From Microbulbifer mangrovi (GTDB taxonomy: Bacteria > Pseudomonadota > Gammaproteobacteria > Pseudomonadales > Cellvibrionaceae), in NCBI RefSeq assembly GCF_002009015.1, contig NZ_LZDE01000347.1, forward strand, positions 89,025-153,024: DNA of 64,000 nucleotides, read 5' to 3'. The translations under genes were made by a program, and so were the position numbers. The notes beneath the pieces are model-generated. The model was given only the letters and a program-made list of their open reading frames with translations. It was not told the origin of the DNA and did no database searches. The stretch's first letter is position 1, and each line of letters starts with the position of its first letter. This document shows, in pieces, positions 27,196 to 36,731 of this stretch.

Positions 27196-28359
27196 TTACC
27201 AGTTGGTCACTGACCCATCCGGCTTACTCAGGTGCGGCGGTTCGACAGGCACAGGCGCCGACTGGCGGAATGCGTCTTCATCAACCTCAACACCGAGCCC
27301 CGGCACTTCCGGCACCATAAAATCGCACCCATCCAACTTGTGCTGGACCGGGAACAGCGCCGGGTCGTGGAAGCCAAATTTGCAGAAAGGCCCCTGGTGC
27401 GTTTCCATCAGGCTGAAGTTCGGCAGCACCGCGGCAAAATGGTTGGAGGCGGCAGTGCACACTGGCCCCAGCGGGTTGTGCGGCATCACGTCCACATAGT
27501 GGGTCTCAGCCAGGGAAGCCGCTTTCATGGCCTCGGTAAAACCGCCGATATTGCACACATCCACGCGCAGGTACTGGGTCAGCCCGCGTTCCAGGTACGG
27601 CGCCGCCGCCCACTTGGAGCTGAATTCCTCACCAATGGCAAACGGCACCTCGGTCATGCCGCGCAGGGTGGCGTAGGCATCCGGGGACTCGTTGCGAATG
27701 GGCTCCTCGATAAAATCCAGGGTGCCCGGTGCCAGGCGCTGGCAGAAGGAAGCTGCCTCGGCCACACCGAGGCGGTGGTGGTAGTCGATACCCAGGGTGA
27801 TATCCGGGCCAATGATCTTGCGCAGCTCGGTGAGGCAGCGCGCGGTGCGCGCGATGGAATCGCGAGGCTCAAACACTTCAGGGTGATCAAATCCGGCGGG
27901 AATCACACGGATGGTGGTCCAGCCAAGATCCACCAGCGCCTGCACCTCTTTTACCAACTCATCCAGGCGATCCGGGTCGGCCTCGGTATAGCAGCAGGCA
28001 AAGGTGGGAATACGCTCGCGCTGCTTGCCGCCGAGGAGCTGGTATACCGGCACCCCCAGCGCCTTGCCGACGATATCGTGCAGAGCAATATCCAGCGCGG
28101 ACATGGCCGCGGTAAACACGCGACCACCTTCAAAGTAATGGCCGCGGTAAACCTCCTGCCAGATGCGCCCTATCTGACGCGGATCCTTGCCCAGTAGAAA
28201 TGGGCGGAAGTGATCCATGGCCCCGATCACCGCGCGCTCGCGGCCGGAAAGACCGGACTCGCCCCAGCCAACAATGCCGCACTCGGTGACCACTTTGACC
28301 AGCAGCTGGTTGCGATTGCCTACGGCACCGAACAGCGTCTCAATAGCTTCAATTTTCAT
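27196..28359 (-). CDS. dgoD: D-galactonate dehydratase-type enolase-superfamily enzyme (carrageenan cluster)
   Basis: The protein has 387 residues. GWGESGLSGRE, GKDPRQIGRIWQ, GIDYHHRL (metal Asp and base His), FIEEPIRNE, GEEFSSKW and MPHNPLGPVCTAA follow the DgoD pattern, and the C-terminal KPDGSVTNW parallels the family ending. It removes water from D-galactonate to give KDGal in the cytosol. It lies 14 bases after the sulfatase and immediately before the lactonase. A closely similar copy is at 47007 in the agar cluster, so the two halves carry duplicated galactose pathways. Confidence 0.85.
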   Translation of the reverse strand: MKIEAIETLFGAVGNRNQLLVKVVTECGIVGWGESGLSGRERAVIGAMDHFRPFLLGKDPRQIGRIWQEVYRGHYFEGGRVFTAAMSALDIALHDIVGKALGVPVYQLLGGKQRERIPTFACCYTEADPDRLDELVKEVQALVDLGWTTIRVIPAGFDHPEVFEPRDSIARTARCLTELRKIIGPDITLGIDYHHRLGVAEAASFCQRLAPGTLDFIEEPIRNESPDAYATLRGMTEVPFAIGEEFSSKWAAAPYLERGLTQYLRVDVCNIGGFTEAMKAASLAETHYVDVMPHNPLGPVCTAASNHFAAVLPNFSLMETHQGPFCKFGFHDPALFPVQHKLDGCDFMVPEVPGLGVEVDEDAFRQSAPVPVEPPHLSKPDGSVTNW

Positions 28360-28373
28360 CGGTAATCCCCGTA

Positions 28374-29807
28374 TCAGGCGTCAGGTTTCTGTGGGATACG
28401 ATACTGGTCCATGCGATCCACATCGTATTTTTCGAATTTGCGCTTCAGCAGCCAGCGCGGGCGCTCCAGTGTCAGCTCCCAGGCAAACAGGTCTCTGAAC
28501 ATCTGCTCTACCCGCTCAGGCTCTTTGCCCGCCAGGTTGTTCTGCTCGCCGACATCCTGAGACAAATCGTAAAGTTCAGCCGGGCGGTCTGCGTGGCGAA
28601 TCAGTTTCCAGTCGCCGTCGCGAATGACCGCACGGGTTTCCTTTTTCCAGTACATCTTCTGGTGCGGTCGATCGGTGTTTTCCCCGGTCAGGTAGGGCAG
28701 CAGGTTTACCCCGTCGATCTTGGATGCATACTCATCACCACCGGCGGCCTCGTAAAAGGTAGGCAACAGGTCGAGCGTGGAAACCGGGAAATCGTAATCC
28801 ACTCCCGCGGGCACTTTGGCCGGCCAGCGCAGCAGGAAAGGCACTCGTAGGCCCCCTTCGAGGTGGTTGGACTTGGTTCCCGCCAGCGGGTAGTTACTGG
28901 AAGCGTTTTTGTCGGTGGGGCCACCGTTGTCATTGGAGAAAACCACGATGGTATTGTCCGACAGACCCAGCGCCTCCAGCTTGTCCATGACCCGCCCGGT
29001 TGCACGGTCCATGGCCAGGGTCATGGCGGCCAGCTCGCGGCGCTTGCCACTCAACTGCGGGAAACGCTGCATGTCTTCTTCCAGCGCTTCCATGGGTGTG
29101 TGTACCGCATTAAACGCCAGGTAGATAAAGAAGGGATGATTCTGGTTCTGCTCGATGAACTGCGCGGCCTCATCCGCCAGCACATCAGTCAAATAACCTT
29201 CGTGCTCCTCGTAATGCCCCAGGCCGCGTTCCAGTTTTTTGTCGTAGGCGGAAGCCACATTACCTAGGGGGTTCTCGCCGTCGTACTTGAAATAGCTGCG
29301 GTCGCCACCGCGGAAGCCGTAGAACTCGTCAAAGCCACGCTTCAGAGGATGGAAGCGGTCGGCGTCACCCAGGTGCCACTTGCCGTAGACCGCAGTCTTG
29401 TAGCCGCGCTCTTTCAGGTAGTCCGCCATGGTTTTCTGATCCAGTGGCAGCCCCATGTCCGCACCTGTGAGCGCAGAGTTCTCGCTCATGTAACCGGGCA
29501 CATTGATTTCTTCATAGCCAAAGCGCTGCTGGTACTTGCCCGTCATCAGGCCAGCGCGGGAAGGACCGCAGGTAGCATCGGAAACATATCCCTGGGTAAA
29601 TCGCACGCCCTCACCGGCAATCTTGTCCAGATTGGGAGTTTGCATGACCTTGCTGCCCTGAAAGCCGAAGTCGTTAAAGCCGGCATCGTCGGCAAACAGC
29701 AGAATGATATTCGGCGGACGCTCAGACGCTTCACTGGAAGAATCACTTTTGGCACATGCACTAACTGAGATCACAGCCAGCACGAAAAACAGAATCTTTG
29801 TTTTCAT
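28374..29807 (-). CDS. S1-family sulfatase, lipoprotein
   Basis: The start is taken at the Met 10 codons inside the open frame, giving 477 residues with a lipoprotein signal ending [20 protein letters not shown] carries the metal Asp pair. C80[10 protein letters not shown] is the formylglycine site (C-x-P-S-R type), so a maturase elsewhere in the genome is needed. YGKWHLGD and FSNDNGGP are further S1 landmarks. It would desulfate carrageenan oligosaccharides in the periplasm. It is the first gene of an operon with galactonate dehydratase and lactonase, downstream of operator site 3. The S1 subfamily is not determined. Confidence 0.9.
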   Translation of the reverse strand: MKTKILFFVLAVISVSACAKSDSSSEASERPPNIILLFADDAGFNDFGFQGSKVMQTPNLDKIAGEGVRFTQGYVSDATCGPSRAGLMTGKYQQRFGYEEINVPGYMSENSALTGADMGLPLDQKTMADYLKERGYKTAVYGKWHLGDADRFHPLKRGFDEFYGFRGGDRSYFKYDGENPLGNVASAYDKKLERGLGHYEEHEGYLTDVLADEAAQFIEQNQNHPFFIYLAFNAVHTPMEALEEDMQRFPQLSGKRRELAAMTLAMDRATGRVMDKLEALGLSDNTIVVFSNDNGGPTDKNASSNYPLAGTKSNHLEGGLRVPFLLRWPAKVPAGVDYDFPVSTLDLLPTFYEAAGGDEYASKIDGVNLLPYLTGENTDRPHQKMYWKKETRAVIRDGDWKLIRHADRPAELYDLSQDVGEQNNLAGKEPERVEQMFRDLFAWELTLERPRWLLKRKFEKYDVDRMDQYRIPQKPDA

Positions 29808-30057
29808 TATTTTCTTTTTAACTTCACGCTTAATCAAAAAGCCCCTGAATCTATCGGCAAGCGGGTCGTGCCAGCCGGAAGCATTGCAGGGGCATCTTTC
29901 AAGTCATCCAACCTGTGAGATTAGAAGATGCGGATGATGGTGCTGCTACTGGTAACCAAACCCCAGGTACGCTCCCCGGGGATACCCGAATGGGAAGACT
30001 GAATGTAATGACACGACATTCTGCACATTTATTGGTCAAATCATAGCAATATCGAGC

Positions 30058-30086
30058 ATTCAAACATATGATGTTTGTTAATGCAA
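30058..30086 (-). promoter_or_regulatory. Promoter with overlapping operator AAACATATGATGTTT (site 3)
   Basis: On the minus strand -35 TTGCAT (30081-30086) and -10 TTGAAT (30058-30063) have a 17-base spacer, with the palindrome at 30062-30076 in the same phase as sites 1 and 2. It drives the sulfatase operon and may also control the divergent GH16 gene. Apart from it, the gap of about 330 bases between 29807 and 30141 shows nothing else that I recognise. Confidence 0.75.
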
Positions 30087-30140
30087 TACGTTTGCTGTAG
30101 GGTGAATAGGTCCGCGTTTTAGCCTGCGCCAACCTTAAAT

Positions 30141-31532
30141 ATGCTGACCGACAAACACTCTTTCGCATTCGCGAACACGACTTCCATGACTGATAAGCGC
30201 ACCAACCCATTACACGCCGTATTGCTGGCTCTCACGGTTACTACTGCCCATGCGCAAGAGGTCCGGCCTCTCGGTGCAGTAGCGGGGGAACATCGATGGC
30301 GAGAAGTGGGCAAACTGTCTGACGACTTCAATGGCAACCGCCTGGAAACCGCCAAGTGGACCAGCGCCCCGAGAGACCTGGTCATTGGTGCCTGGACATT
30401 CGACAGTGACAACGCCTACGTGCGAGATGGCAAGCTGAACATCGCAGCCACCCAGGAAACCCACACGCGCAGTTTTCGCGATGCCTGCAATGGTGGAGAG
30501 AAAGAACACAGAGAGCTGTACTACAAGTCCGGCGCGGTGAAATCTGTTCACGACAGCGTTTACGGCTATTACGAAGCGAGCATGAAAGGGGTAACGCTTT
30601 TCCCCGGGCTCAGCCCGGCTTTCTGGTTATATAGTGACGGCCATCCGTATCCGGATCGCAATGTGCCCGGGAGCGTGGACTACAGCGAAATCGATATCGT
30701 CGAGTTGCAACAGGCGGACTGGTACGGTCCAGGCCCCAATGATGTCGACTCGATCCATGTCATGGACCACAACCTGCACGCGCGCATTGTCGGCGAAGAT
30801 GGCAAACCCTTTTGGCGACGCCCCAAACCCTTCCCCGATTCCCAACTACTCAAGTTCGATGCACCCTTCGATCCCTCGAAAGACTTCCATACATACGCGG
30901 TGGAGAATCGCAAAGATGTAATCCGCTGGTATGTGGATGGCGAACTCATCGGAGAGAAACCCAATCTCTTCTGGCACCGCCCGATGCACGTCATTTTTTC
31001 CATGGGGCTTCGCCGGCAACTCATCAATTACAACGAGAAGTGTAATCGGGCGGATCCAAATCCGGATACGGTAACGGCGGAGGGCTTTCCCGGTGACGCC
31101 ACCATGCAGGTGGATTACATCAAGGCTTGGGAAGTTTTGCCCTCGGTGTGGGTGGAGAATGTCGAAAAGCACCACAGTACCGATTACCAGAGTGGCGGCC
31201 AGTTGGATATCAACGTGGGGTACCACGGAGGCAGCAATCACCATGTAGTGCGTGATAAGCACAACGGCATCACCGTGAACTTAACCGAAAAAAATACGCA
31301 AGGCTTTGTAAAAATTGTCGCGAGCGCTTCAGACGCCTCCACCGCCAGTAAAGAGAAGCGATACGGCGGAATCGCACACCTGAAGCTCGACCTAGCAGGC
31401 GTGACACCTTCGAAAGATTTGCCGAAGGGGCACTACTACGCCCTGACTCCTGTTTTCCGATCCTCCAATGGCCGCGATGTATTTCCACTCAGGAATGTAG
31501 AACCCATCAATGTAGCGACCACCCATCAGTAA
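30141..31532 (+). CDS. Secreted GH16 hydrolase, kappa-carrageenase-like
   Basis: A GH16 jelly-roll is recognisable from DDFNGNRLETAKW and the catalytic strand S-E-I-D-I-V-E-L-Q: E183 nucleophile, D185, E188 acid/base, the E-x-D-x-x-E form. GIAHLKLDLAG falls in a C-terminal region of about 130 residues that may be a separate beta module. The signal peptide ends TAHAQ. If translation begins at the Met at 30186, the signal has a more usual length; neither start has a clear ribosome site. The enzyme is extracellular or periplasmic and endo-acting. The context of sulfatases and GH82 favours kappa-carrageenan over agar. It is divergent from the sulfatase operon. Confidence 0.82.
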   Translation: MLTDKHSFAFANTTSMTDKRTNPLHAVLLALTVTTAHAQEVRPLGAVAGEHRWREVGKLSDDFNGNRLETAKWTSAPRDLVIGAWTFDSDNAYVRDGKLNIAATQETHTRSFRDACNGGEKEHRELYYKSGAVKSVHDSVYGYYEASMKGVTLFPGLSPAFWLYSDGHPYPDRNVPGSVDYSEIDIVELQQADWYGPGPNDVDSIHVMDHNLHARIVGEDGKPFWRRPKPFPDSQLLKFDAPFDPSKDFHTYAVENRKDVIRWYVDGELIGEKPNLFWHRPMHVIFSMGLRRQLINYNEKCNRADPNPDTVTAEGFPGDATMQVDYIKAWEVLPSVWVENVEKHHSTDYQSGGQLDINVGYHGGSNHHVVRDKHNGITVNLTEKNTQGFVKIVASASDASTASKEKRYGGIAHLKLDLAGVTPSKDLPKGHYYALTPVFRSSNGRDVFPLRNVEPINVATTHQ

Positions 31533-31556
31533 AATTGACTCATAAATCAAAAAGAA

Positions 31557-33914
31557 ATGATCAATAAAAAATTCTCCCGCAGAGACGCACTCAAATTGGT
31601 AACCGCCAGTGCCATCACCAGTAGCCTGGCATGCAGTGAGCCCACACCAAATCCTGCAAAAAAAGACCACTCATCCGCTAGTCCCGCGCTGCGGGACAAC
31701 TGGAAAAACACCTTTGACCGGGTCTGGATCGGCGGAAACTACTGGGCAAACCCCATGGAAGACTGGCACCTGGTGCAGGGGCGGGCGACGTGTAAAAGTC
31801 GCAGCGGTAACCGCAGTATCCACTCCCTCACTCACCGCCTGGAAAATGCAGATCAGCCGTTTCAGGTTTCCGTGGTGGTACATCGTAGTGGTTCCGACCC
31901 ACAGCAGGGCGGCGCAGGTATCAGGCTCGGCGTAAACAACGAGATCGACGAATACCGGAGCAGCTGCTTCGTCCAGAAGGGGCTCGACCTGGGAATCGCG
32001 GGTGATCAGTTGGTTATTGGGCGTGACAGCACGCCACTCTCCAAACCTGTCGATGATACCGATATACAACTCACTCTCTTGGCGACACCGCAATCCGGTA
32101 CCGTTTCTCTGCAACTGAGTGCCCACGTTGTTGCGAGCGGGGAAAAAATTGGCAGCCTCGAGCAAGTCGTAGCCGCTAGCAACGTACTCGGCAATGTCGC
32201 GCTGGTGAGTAACTTCGCCCTTCCCTCCAATGCCCAAGGGCAGGATCTCGGGGCCCTGTACCAGTTTTCCGAGTGGCACCTACAGGGCAACGCGTTTCAG
32301 GTAAGGCCGGAGCGCAAATTCGGCCCAATTCTGTGGTCCATGTACAGCCTGAGCGACTCGCGCAAAGAAGAAGGTTTTGTACTGAAACTCAGCGCCATCT
32401 GTGCCCCCATGGGTACAGAAGACAACCCCCTCGTCGAGCTTCAGGTTCAGCGGGCAAATGAATGGATCACGCTGCAACTGCAACCGCTCGATCCCGATGC
32501 CTGGGTGGCCACTTTTCGGGTCGCCAATTGGGACGAAAAAGTCACGACGCCCTTCCGCGTGATTTATCGCGAGCAACATGTGGACGGCAGCGTCACCCCC
32601 GATATCTGGCAAGGTACCGTCAGGGCCAACCCGGACAGCGGCGAGTTACGCATGGCGGCACTGACCTGCCAGAATGACTACAGTTTTCCCTATGCCCCGG
32701 TGGTGGACAATGTCGCGCGGCTCGATCCAGACCTGGTGTTTTTCTCCGGCGATCAAATTTATGAGAGCCACGGTGGATTCGGCATTGTGCGATCCCCGTT
32801 CAACAAGGCGATCCTCAATTATCTAAGAAAGTTCTATCAGTTCGGCTGGGCGTTCGGCGACGTCATGCGCGATCGACCCACAATCTGCCTGCCCGATGAT
32901 CACGATGTCTTTCAGGGCAACCTGTGGGGCGAGGGCGGCGAGCCAAACCAATTCCCCGAGAAGGATCCCTCCGCCTCCTTTTTCGGCGGCTATATAGAAC
33001 CCGTACGATTTGTGAACGCGGTGCACAGAACCTGTGTCAGCCATCACCCGGAAGCCTTCGATCCCACGCCCACCCCGAGTGGTATGAGCTGCTATTACGG
33101 CGACATGGTGTACGGCAATGTCGGTTTCGCGATACTGGCTGACCGACAGTGGAAAAGCGGACCTGAACAGGCCGGCGTGGTGGTGGGAGAAACCGGTACC
33201 GATGAGGATCCCACCTTCATCAACCCGGCGATCAACCCTGAGTCACCGGAACTGCTCGGTGCACGACAGGAAGCATTCCTCGCGCGCTGGGCGAAGGACT
33301 GGCGCGGGCACACCATGAAAGCCGTACTCAGCCAGACCGTTTTCGCGGGTATCTCAACCCACCAGCCCACACCGCAGCGCTACCTGAAGTATGACTTTGA
33401 CAGCAGTGGTTGGCCTGGCCCTGCACGCAACCAGGCGGTGGCGATCATGCGGGAATCCAAAGCGCTGCATATCTGTGGCGATACACACCTGCCGTCGCTG
33501 GCTCAGTACGGCGTCGACGCGCAGCGCGATAGTAACTGGTCCTTCTGTACGCCTGCGATTTCAGCGGGCTGGCCGCGCTGGTGGCTACCGGATCAGCTAT
33601 CGATTCCGCACCAGAACAGGCCCACGCACAAACTCCCGCACACTGGGGAATACATCGATAGCTTTGGCAACAAGGTCTACGTGTATGCGGTGGGAATACC
33701 GGAGGTCGGCAAATCCCGGCACCGCTATATCAAGGCCCATGAAAAGGGCAGCGGGTTTGGGTTTGTCACCTTCGATACCGAAAAGCACACCTTTACCATG
33801 CAAGCCTACCGTTATCTCGTAAATGTGCTCGACAACAGTCCGAACAACCAATTTCCTGGCTGGCCCGTCACGATTCACCAGGATGAAAACCACGGGGACA
33901 ATATGCTGAGCTAG
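31557..33914 (+). CDS. PhoD-like metallophosphatase with N-terminal beta-sandwich, Tat signal
   Basis: The protein has 785 residues. The N-terminus FSRRDALKLV followed by a hydrophobic run and SLAC is a Tat signal with a possible lipobox. Residues about 45-250 look like a LamG-like sandwich. A PhoD-type catalytic region follows: ALTCQNDY, FFSGDQIYES, CLPDDHDVF and ICGDTHLPSLAQYG, giving the Asp/His metal ligands. Known PhoD proteins are phosphodiesterases. Placement 24 bases after a GH16 gene among sulfatases raises the idea of a galactan-ester hydrolase, possibly a sulfatase (inference only). No phosphate-regulation genes are nearby. Confidence 0.82.
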   Translation: MINKKFSRRDALKLVTASAITSSLACSEPTPNPAKKDHSSASPALRDNWKNTFDRVWIGGNYWANPMEDWHLVQGRATCKSRSGNRSIHSLTHRLENADQPFQVSVVVHRSGSDPQQGGAGIRLGVNNEIDEYRSSCFVQKGLDLGIAGDQLVIGRDSTPLSKPVDDTDIQLTLLATPQSGTVSLQLSAHVVASGEKIGSLEQVVAASNVLGNVALVSNFALPSNAQGQDLGALYQFSEWHLQGNAFQVRPERKFGPILWSMYSLSDSRKEEGFVLKLSAICAPMGTEDNPLVELQVQRANEWITLQLQPLDPDAWVATFRVANWDEKVTTPFRVIYREQHVDGSVTPDIWQGTVRANPDSGELRMAALTCQNDYSFPYAPVVDNVARLDPDLVFFSGDQIYESHGGFGIVRSPFNKAILNYLRKFYQFGWAFGDVMRDRPTICLPDDHDVFQGNLWGEGGEPNQFPEKDPSASFFGGYIEPVRFVNAVHRTCVSHHPEAFDPTPTPSGMSCYYGDMVYGNVGFAILADRQWKSGPEQAGVVVGETGTDEDPTFINPAINPESPELLGARQEAFLARWAKDWRGHTMKAVLSQTVFAGISTHQPTPQRYLKYDFDSSGWPGPARNQAVAIMRESKALHICGDTHLPSLAQYGVDAQRDSNWSFCTPAISAGWPRWWLPDQLSIPHQNRPTHKLPHTGEYIDSFGNKVYVYAVGIPEVGKSRHRYIKAHEKGSGFGFVTFDTEKHTFTMQAYRYLVNVLDNSPNNQFPGWPVTIHQDENHGDNMLS

Positions 33915-34005
33915 GCCGAACACCAAAAACTGGGCTACCAATCACGTGCGCGCTTCCTACACTTCCGTTGATCACCAGACTCTATATCTGTACCCAGGAG
34001 GCGCC

Positions 34006-34308
34006 ATGACATACTACTCGGTTCTGGACGTTACCCCCACGACGGAAGAATGGATGGCGGACTACATCGAGCCCGCCAACCGCCTTGTGGCCAAGTACGG
34101 CGGCAAATACCTGGCCCGCACATCGAGCCATGAGCGTCTTGAAGGCCAGGGAGAAGACGCCACCCTGCGCATTGTTATCGAGTGGCCAAGCAAGCAGGCT
34201 GCGCTCGATTTCATGAGCGACCCGGAGTACGTCCCACACCTAAAAGAGCGCACCGCGGGTTCAGTGAGTAATCACTACCTGATTGAAGGCAAGGATGACC
34301 TCGCCTAG
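34006..34308 (+). CDS. DUF1330-family small protein
   Basis: The start at 34006 follows CCAGGAGGCGCC, the best ribosome site in the area, and gives 100 residues. The ferredoxin-like dimeric alpha/beta-barrel pattern of DUF1330 is present: YYSVLDVTP, a conserved Y-G-G-K-Y-L-A-R, and RIVIEWPSKQAALDFMSDPEY. The family's function is unknown. It is cytosolic, with no signal. It lies downstream of the PhoD-like gene and could be co-transcribed with it. Confidence 0.8.
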   Translation: MTYYSVLDVTPTTEEWMADYIEPANRLVAKYGGKYLARTSSHERLEGQGEDATLRIVIEWPSKQAALDFMSDPEYVPHLKERTAGSVSNHYLIEGKDDLA

Positions 34309-34403
34309 TTTCGATACCAACGAGACGGCTGATTGCGCCGACTGCGCCCTCGCTCTAAGTAAGTGCGGGCTCAGCATTAATTTCCAGAGAAACGCGATCG
34401 AGT

Positions 34404-35387
34404 TCAGCCGGCCTTTTGCCAAACCCGCACATATTCGATAGCGAAATCCACCACGCCATCGTCCTTCTCACCTGGAGGACTGTTGCGCTCCAGATCTTCC
34501 TTGCTCTCCGGAAGACCGGCCCAGGGGAAGGTTTCCTGATCCAACCATAGGTAAATCGGCTTTGTGGCTACGTAACCGTCGTAGTCATCGAGTACCTCGC
34601 GGTTTTCCCGTGCCCATCTGGTGGCCTCTTCCGCTGTTACCGAGGTGAACAGCTTTCCATCCACGTAATACTTAACGCCGGTCTCGTCCCACTCGATACC
34701 GTACACATGGAAGTCGTCGGCCACGCGGAATCCCAAATCCTTGCGCTCTGTGTACGTCGGCTTGCCTCGCAACTTGTCCCAGTCGCGGATTGACCACCAA
34801 AGTTCTCGATCTTTGTCTTCCTTCCCCGCCTCGCGGTGGCTGCCAAACAGCTCGAAGAAATCAAACTCAAGCCCCTCCCCCATTGACCAGAATGCACTGG
34901 ACACTTCGGCATCCGCAGCCTTGCTCTTAATTTCGATATAGCCGTACTTGAACGGCTTGCGCGAGATAAAGCAGGCGGTGGTGATATTTTCGTGCGGCAT
35001 CGCCTCGCCAAAAACCGGCACCCGGATTTCGTTTGTAAACGGGAAATCCGGCTCCCAGCGGGTTTCCAGAATCAACTTGCCATCTTCCAGACGGTAATTG
35101 CGGCCGGAGAATTGCGACGGCGCCCTGCCCTTCCACACCTTCTTGTGCGGATTGTCCGGGTGTTTGTAGACCGGCTTGCCATCTTCGAACTTGCCCACGA
35201 TGTACCAGCGGTCCTCATCGATAGTGGGCGCGTCGAACTCGTCGCTCACCACACTGTTGTAAATCCACTTGCCGCTGTTTGCCGGGTCGGACAGGGGATA
35301 TACCTCTGTAGCATGGGTTCCCTGACCAGTCCCCAATAGAGCCGCCCCACACAATATGGTGTGAATAGACGCTTTGTTACTGCGCAT
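34404..35387 (-). CDS. Secreted GH16 hydrolase, possibly furcellaran/beta-carrageenan type
   Basis: The protein has 327 residues with a Sec signal ending GTHA. SDEFDAPTIDEDRW opens the GH16 jelly-roll. The catalytic strand is G-L-E-F-D-F-F-E-L-F-G with E174, D176 and E179, an unusual E-F-D-F-F-E form. WDETGVKYYVDGK and the closing FAIEYVRVWQK are typical GH16. The Phe-rich catalytic strand differs from agarases and from the GH16 gene at 30141, and recalls GH16 enzymes acting on hybrid beta/kappa-carrageenan. That subfamily assignment is from memory. It is preceded by an operator-like palindrome at 35466. Confidence 0.82.
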   Translation of the reverse strand: MRSNKASIHTILCGAALLGTGQGTHATEVYPLSDPANSGKWIYNSVVSDEFDAPTIDEDRWYIVGKFEDGKPVYKHPDNPHKKVWKGRAPSQFSGRNYRLEDGKLILETRWEPDFPFTNEIRVPVFGEAMPHENITTACFISRKPFKYGYIEIKSKAADAEVSSAFWSMGEGLEFDFFELFGSHREAGKEDKDRELWWSIRDWDKLRGKPTYTERKDLGFRVADDFHVYGIEWDETGVKYYVDGKLFTSVTAEEATRWARENREVLDDYDGYVATKPIYLWLDQETFPWAGLPESKEDLERNSPPGEKDDGVVDFAIEYVRVWQKAG

Positions 35388-35461
35388 TTTTTTATTCCAA
35401 TTAATCAGTTTCGTTCTCGGTGCCCGCTACTTCAGCCTTCCTTGGGCAAGTAGACACTCCA

Positions 35462-35490
35462 GAGTAAACATATTATGTTTCACATAGTCA
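35462..35490 (-). promoter_or_regulatory. Operator variant AAACATATTATGTTT (site 4)
   Basis: The palindrome at 35466-35480 differs from sites 1-3 at one base. The matching promoter boxes are weaker (TGACTA, 17 bases, TTACTC on the minus strand). It lies between the GH16 gene (minus) and the mutarotase-like gene (plus) and could control either. Confidence 0.55.
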
Positions 35491-35586
35491 GATCAACCCC
35501 GCGAGCTACTGTTGCAGTTGCAGAAAATGCCGCCCCCGGCAAAATCAACAACTACCGCAGACGGTACCCACACTCTCCCAAACCAG

Positions 35587-36618
35587 ATGGCACCCATGGC
35601 GAAAACCACCGCAAGTATCAAACCTGTTCTGATAGAGGGCCTCTCCGCCTACCGGATAGAAAATTCGAAGTTGGCTCTGGACGTTATTCCAGAGCTGGGA
35701 GGGAAAATTGTCAGCCTGCGCTCCGGCAAAGTCGCGCAAACCGAGTGGCTTTGGAAAAACGACCGTATCGGCTACGAGCAGGCCGCGCTGAATGATAGTT
35801 ACACGCAAAAACACGATAGTGGTGGAGTAGATGAATGTTTTCCCAGTGTTGACGCCTGTACCCTGCCGACAAACTCAGGAGCTTTTTCTGGCCTCACCCT
35901 GCCCGATCACGGAGAGCTGTACGCAAGGCCCTGGGAAGTAATGACTTGTGAAACCGATCATGACGGTCGCGCAGTTTTGTCACTAACGCGAGCCTGCGAG
36001 ACACTTCCCTGCGAGTTTCAGCGCACACTCACTTTATCGCCGGATGAAGGGAAAATTGAGTTCAAATATTGCCTGTACAATATAAGTGACACTCCGGTTC
36101 CATTCAGCTGGTGTATGCACCCGGCGCTGCAACTGGAACCGGGTATGCGTTTGCTACTACCGGAAGGTCATCAGCTATATTGCTCCTATGCCAGTGATCA
36201 CGCGCCTCTGGCCGCTGGCGATGTGTTTCACTGGCCCAATTCACTGAAAGGTGAAAACCTGTCCGTGATTCCAGACATTACAATGCCAAAGGGTTATGCC
36301 GCGAAGGTCCTGTCGCAAAGTGATTTTTACGATTGCACCACCGCTGAAGAAAAGGTGATTGTCGGTCTGGAAAATCCGTCTACCGAAGAGGTATTACAAT
36401 TCGAATTGCCACCAACAGAAATCCCGCATATTGCCTTGTGGCTGAACTGCAAAGGTTGGGCAGGTGACGGAGGCGCGCCCTATTTCAACCTGGTATTGGA
36501 GCCTGCCATCGGCAACGCCGATGGCCTCGCTCAATTGGTGAACGGAAACCTCGCCCCAATAGTACAGGCACACTGCACACGAGAATGGTCTCTAGTTTTG
36601 CGGTTATTGAAACACTGA
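35587..36618 (+). CDS. Galactose-mutarotase-like (aldose 1-epimerase superfamily) protein
   Basis: The start is uncertain: ATG at 35587 or 35596, with no strong ribosome site. The open frame extends to a TTG at 35512. The protein has about 340 residues and no signal. LALDVIPELGGKIVSLRSGK is the family opening. FSWCMHPALQLEPG holds the likely catalytic His, and NLVLEPAIGNADGL the likely catalytic Glu. The role is probably cytosolic anomer conversion of a galactose-type sugar before dehydrogenation. It stands between the GH16 gene and a lactonase gene. Confidence 0.75.
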   Translation: MAPMAKTTASIKPVLIEGLSAYRIENSKLALDVIPELGGKIVSLRSGKVAQTEWLWKNDRIGYEQAALNDSYTQKHDSGGVDECFPSVDACTLPTNSGAFSGLTLPDHGELYARPWEVMTCETDHDGRAVLSLTRACETLPCEFQRTLTLSPDEGKIEFKYCLYNISDTPVPFSWCMHPALQLEPGMRLLLPEGHQLYCSYASDHAPLAAGDVFHWPNSLKGENLSVIPDITMPKGYAAKVLSQSDFYDCTTAEEKVIVGLENPSTEEVLQFELPPTEIPHIALWLNCKGWAGDGGAPYFNLVLEPAIGNADGLAQLVNGNLAPIVQAHCTREWSLVLRLLKH

Positions 36619-36693
36619 CATTACTGGAGATATTTACGCGGAACAGTCCAGGAGTGGTAACACCATGTATTAGGTTTCAATTTCACCGCCACA

Positions 36694-36714
36694 AATTGTA
36701 AACTATTTACAATT
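36694..36714. promoter_or_regulatory. Perfect 9-3-9 palindrome before the cytosolic lactonase gene
   Basis: AATTGTAAA and TTTACAATT flank a CTA centre without mismatch, ending 17 bases before the ATG at 36732. The size and symmetry fit a dimeric repressor site. It is different from the AAACATATGATGTTT family and only loosely like TTGTTAACAA. Confidence 0.65.
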
Positions 36715-36731
36715 GAATAGAGCGGACCACC

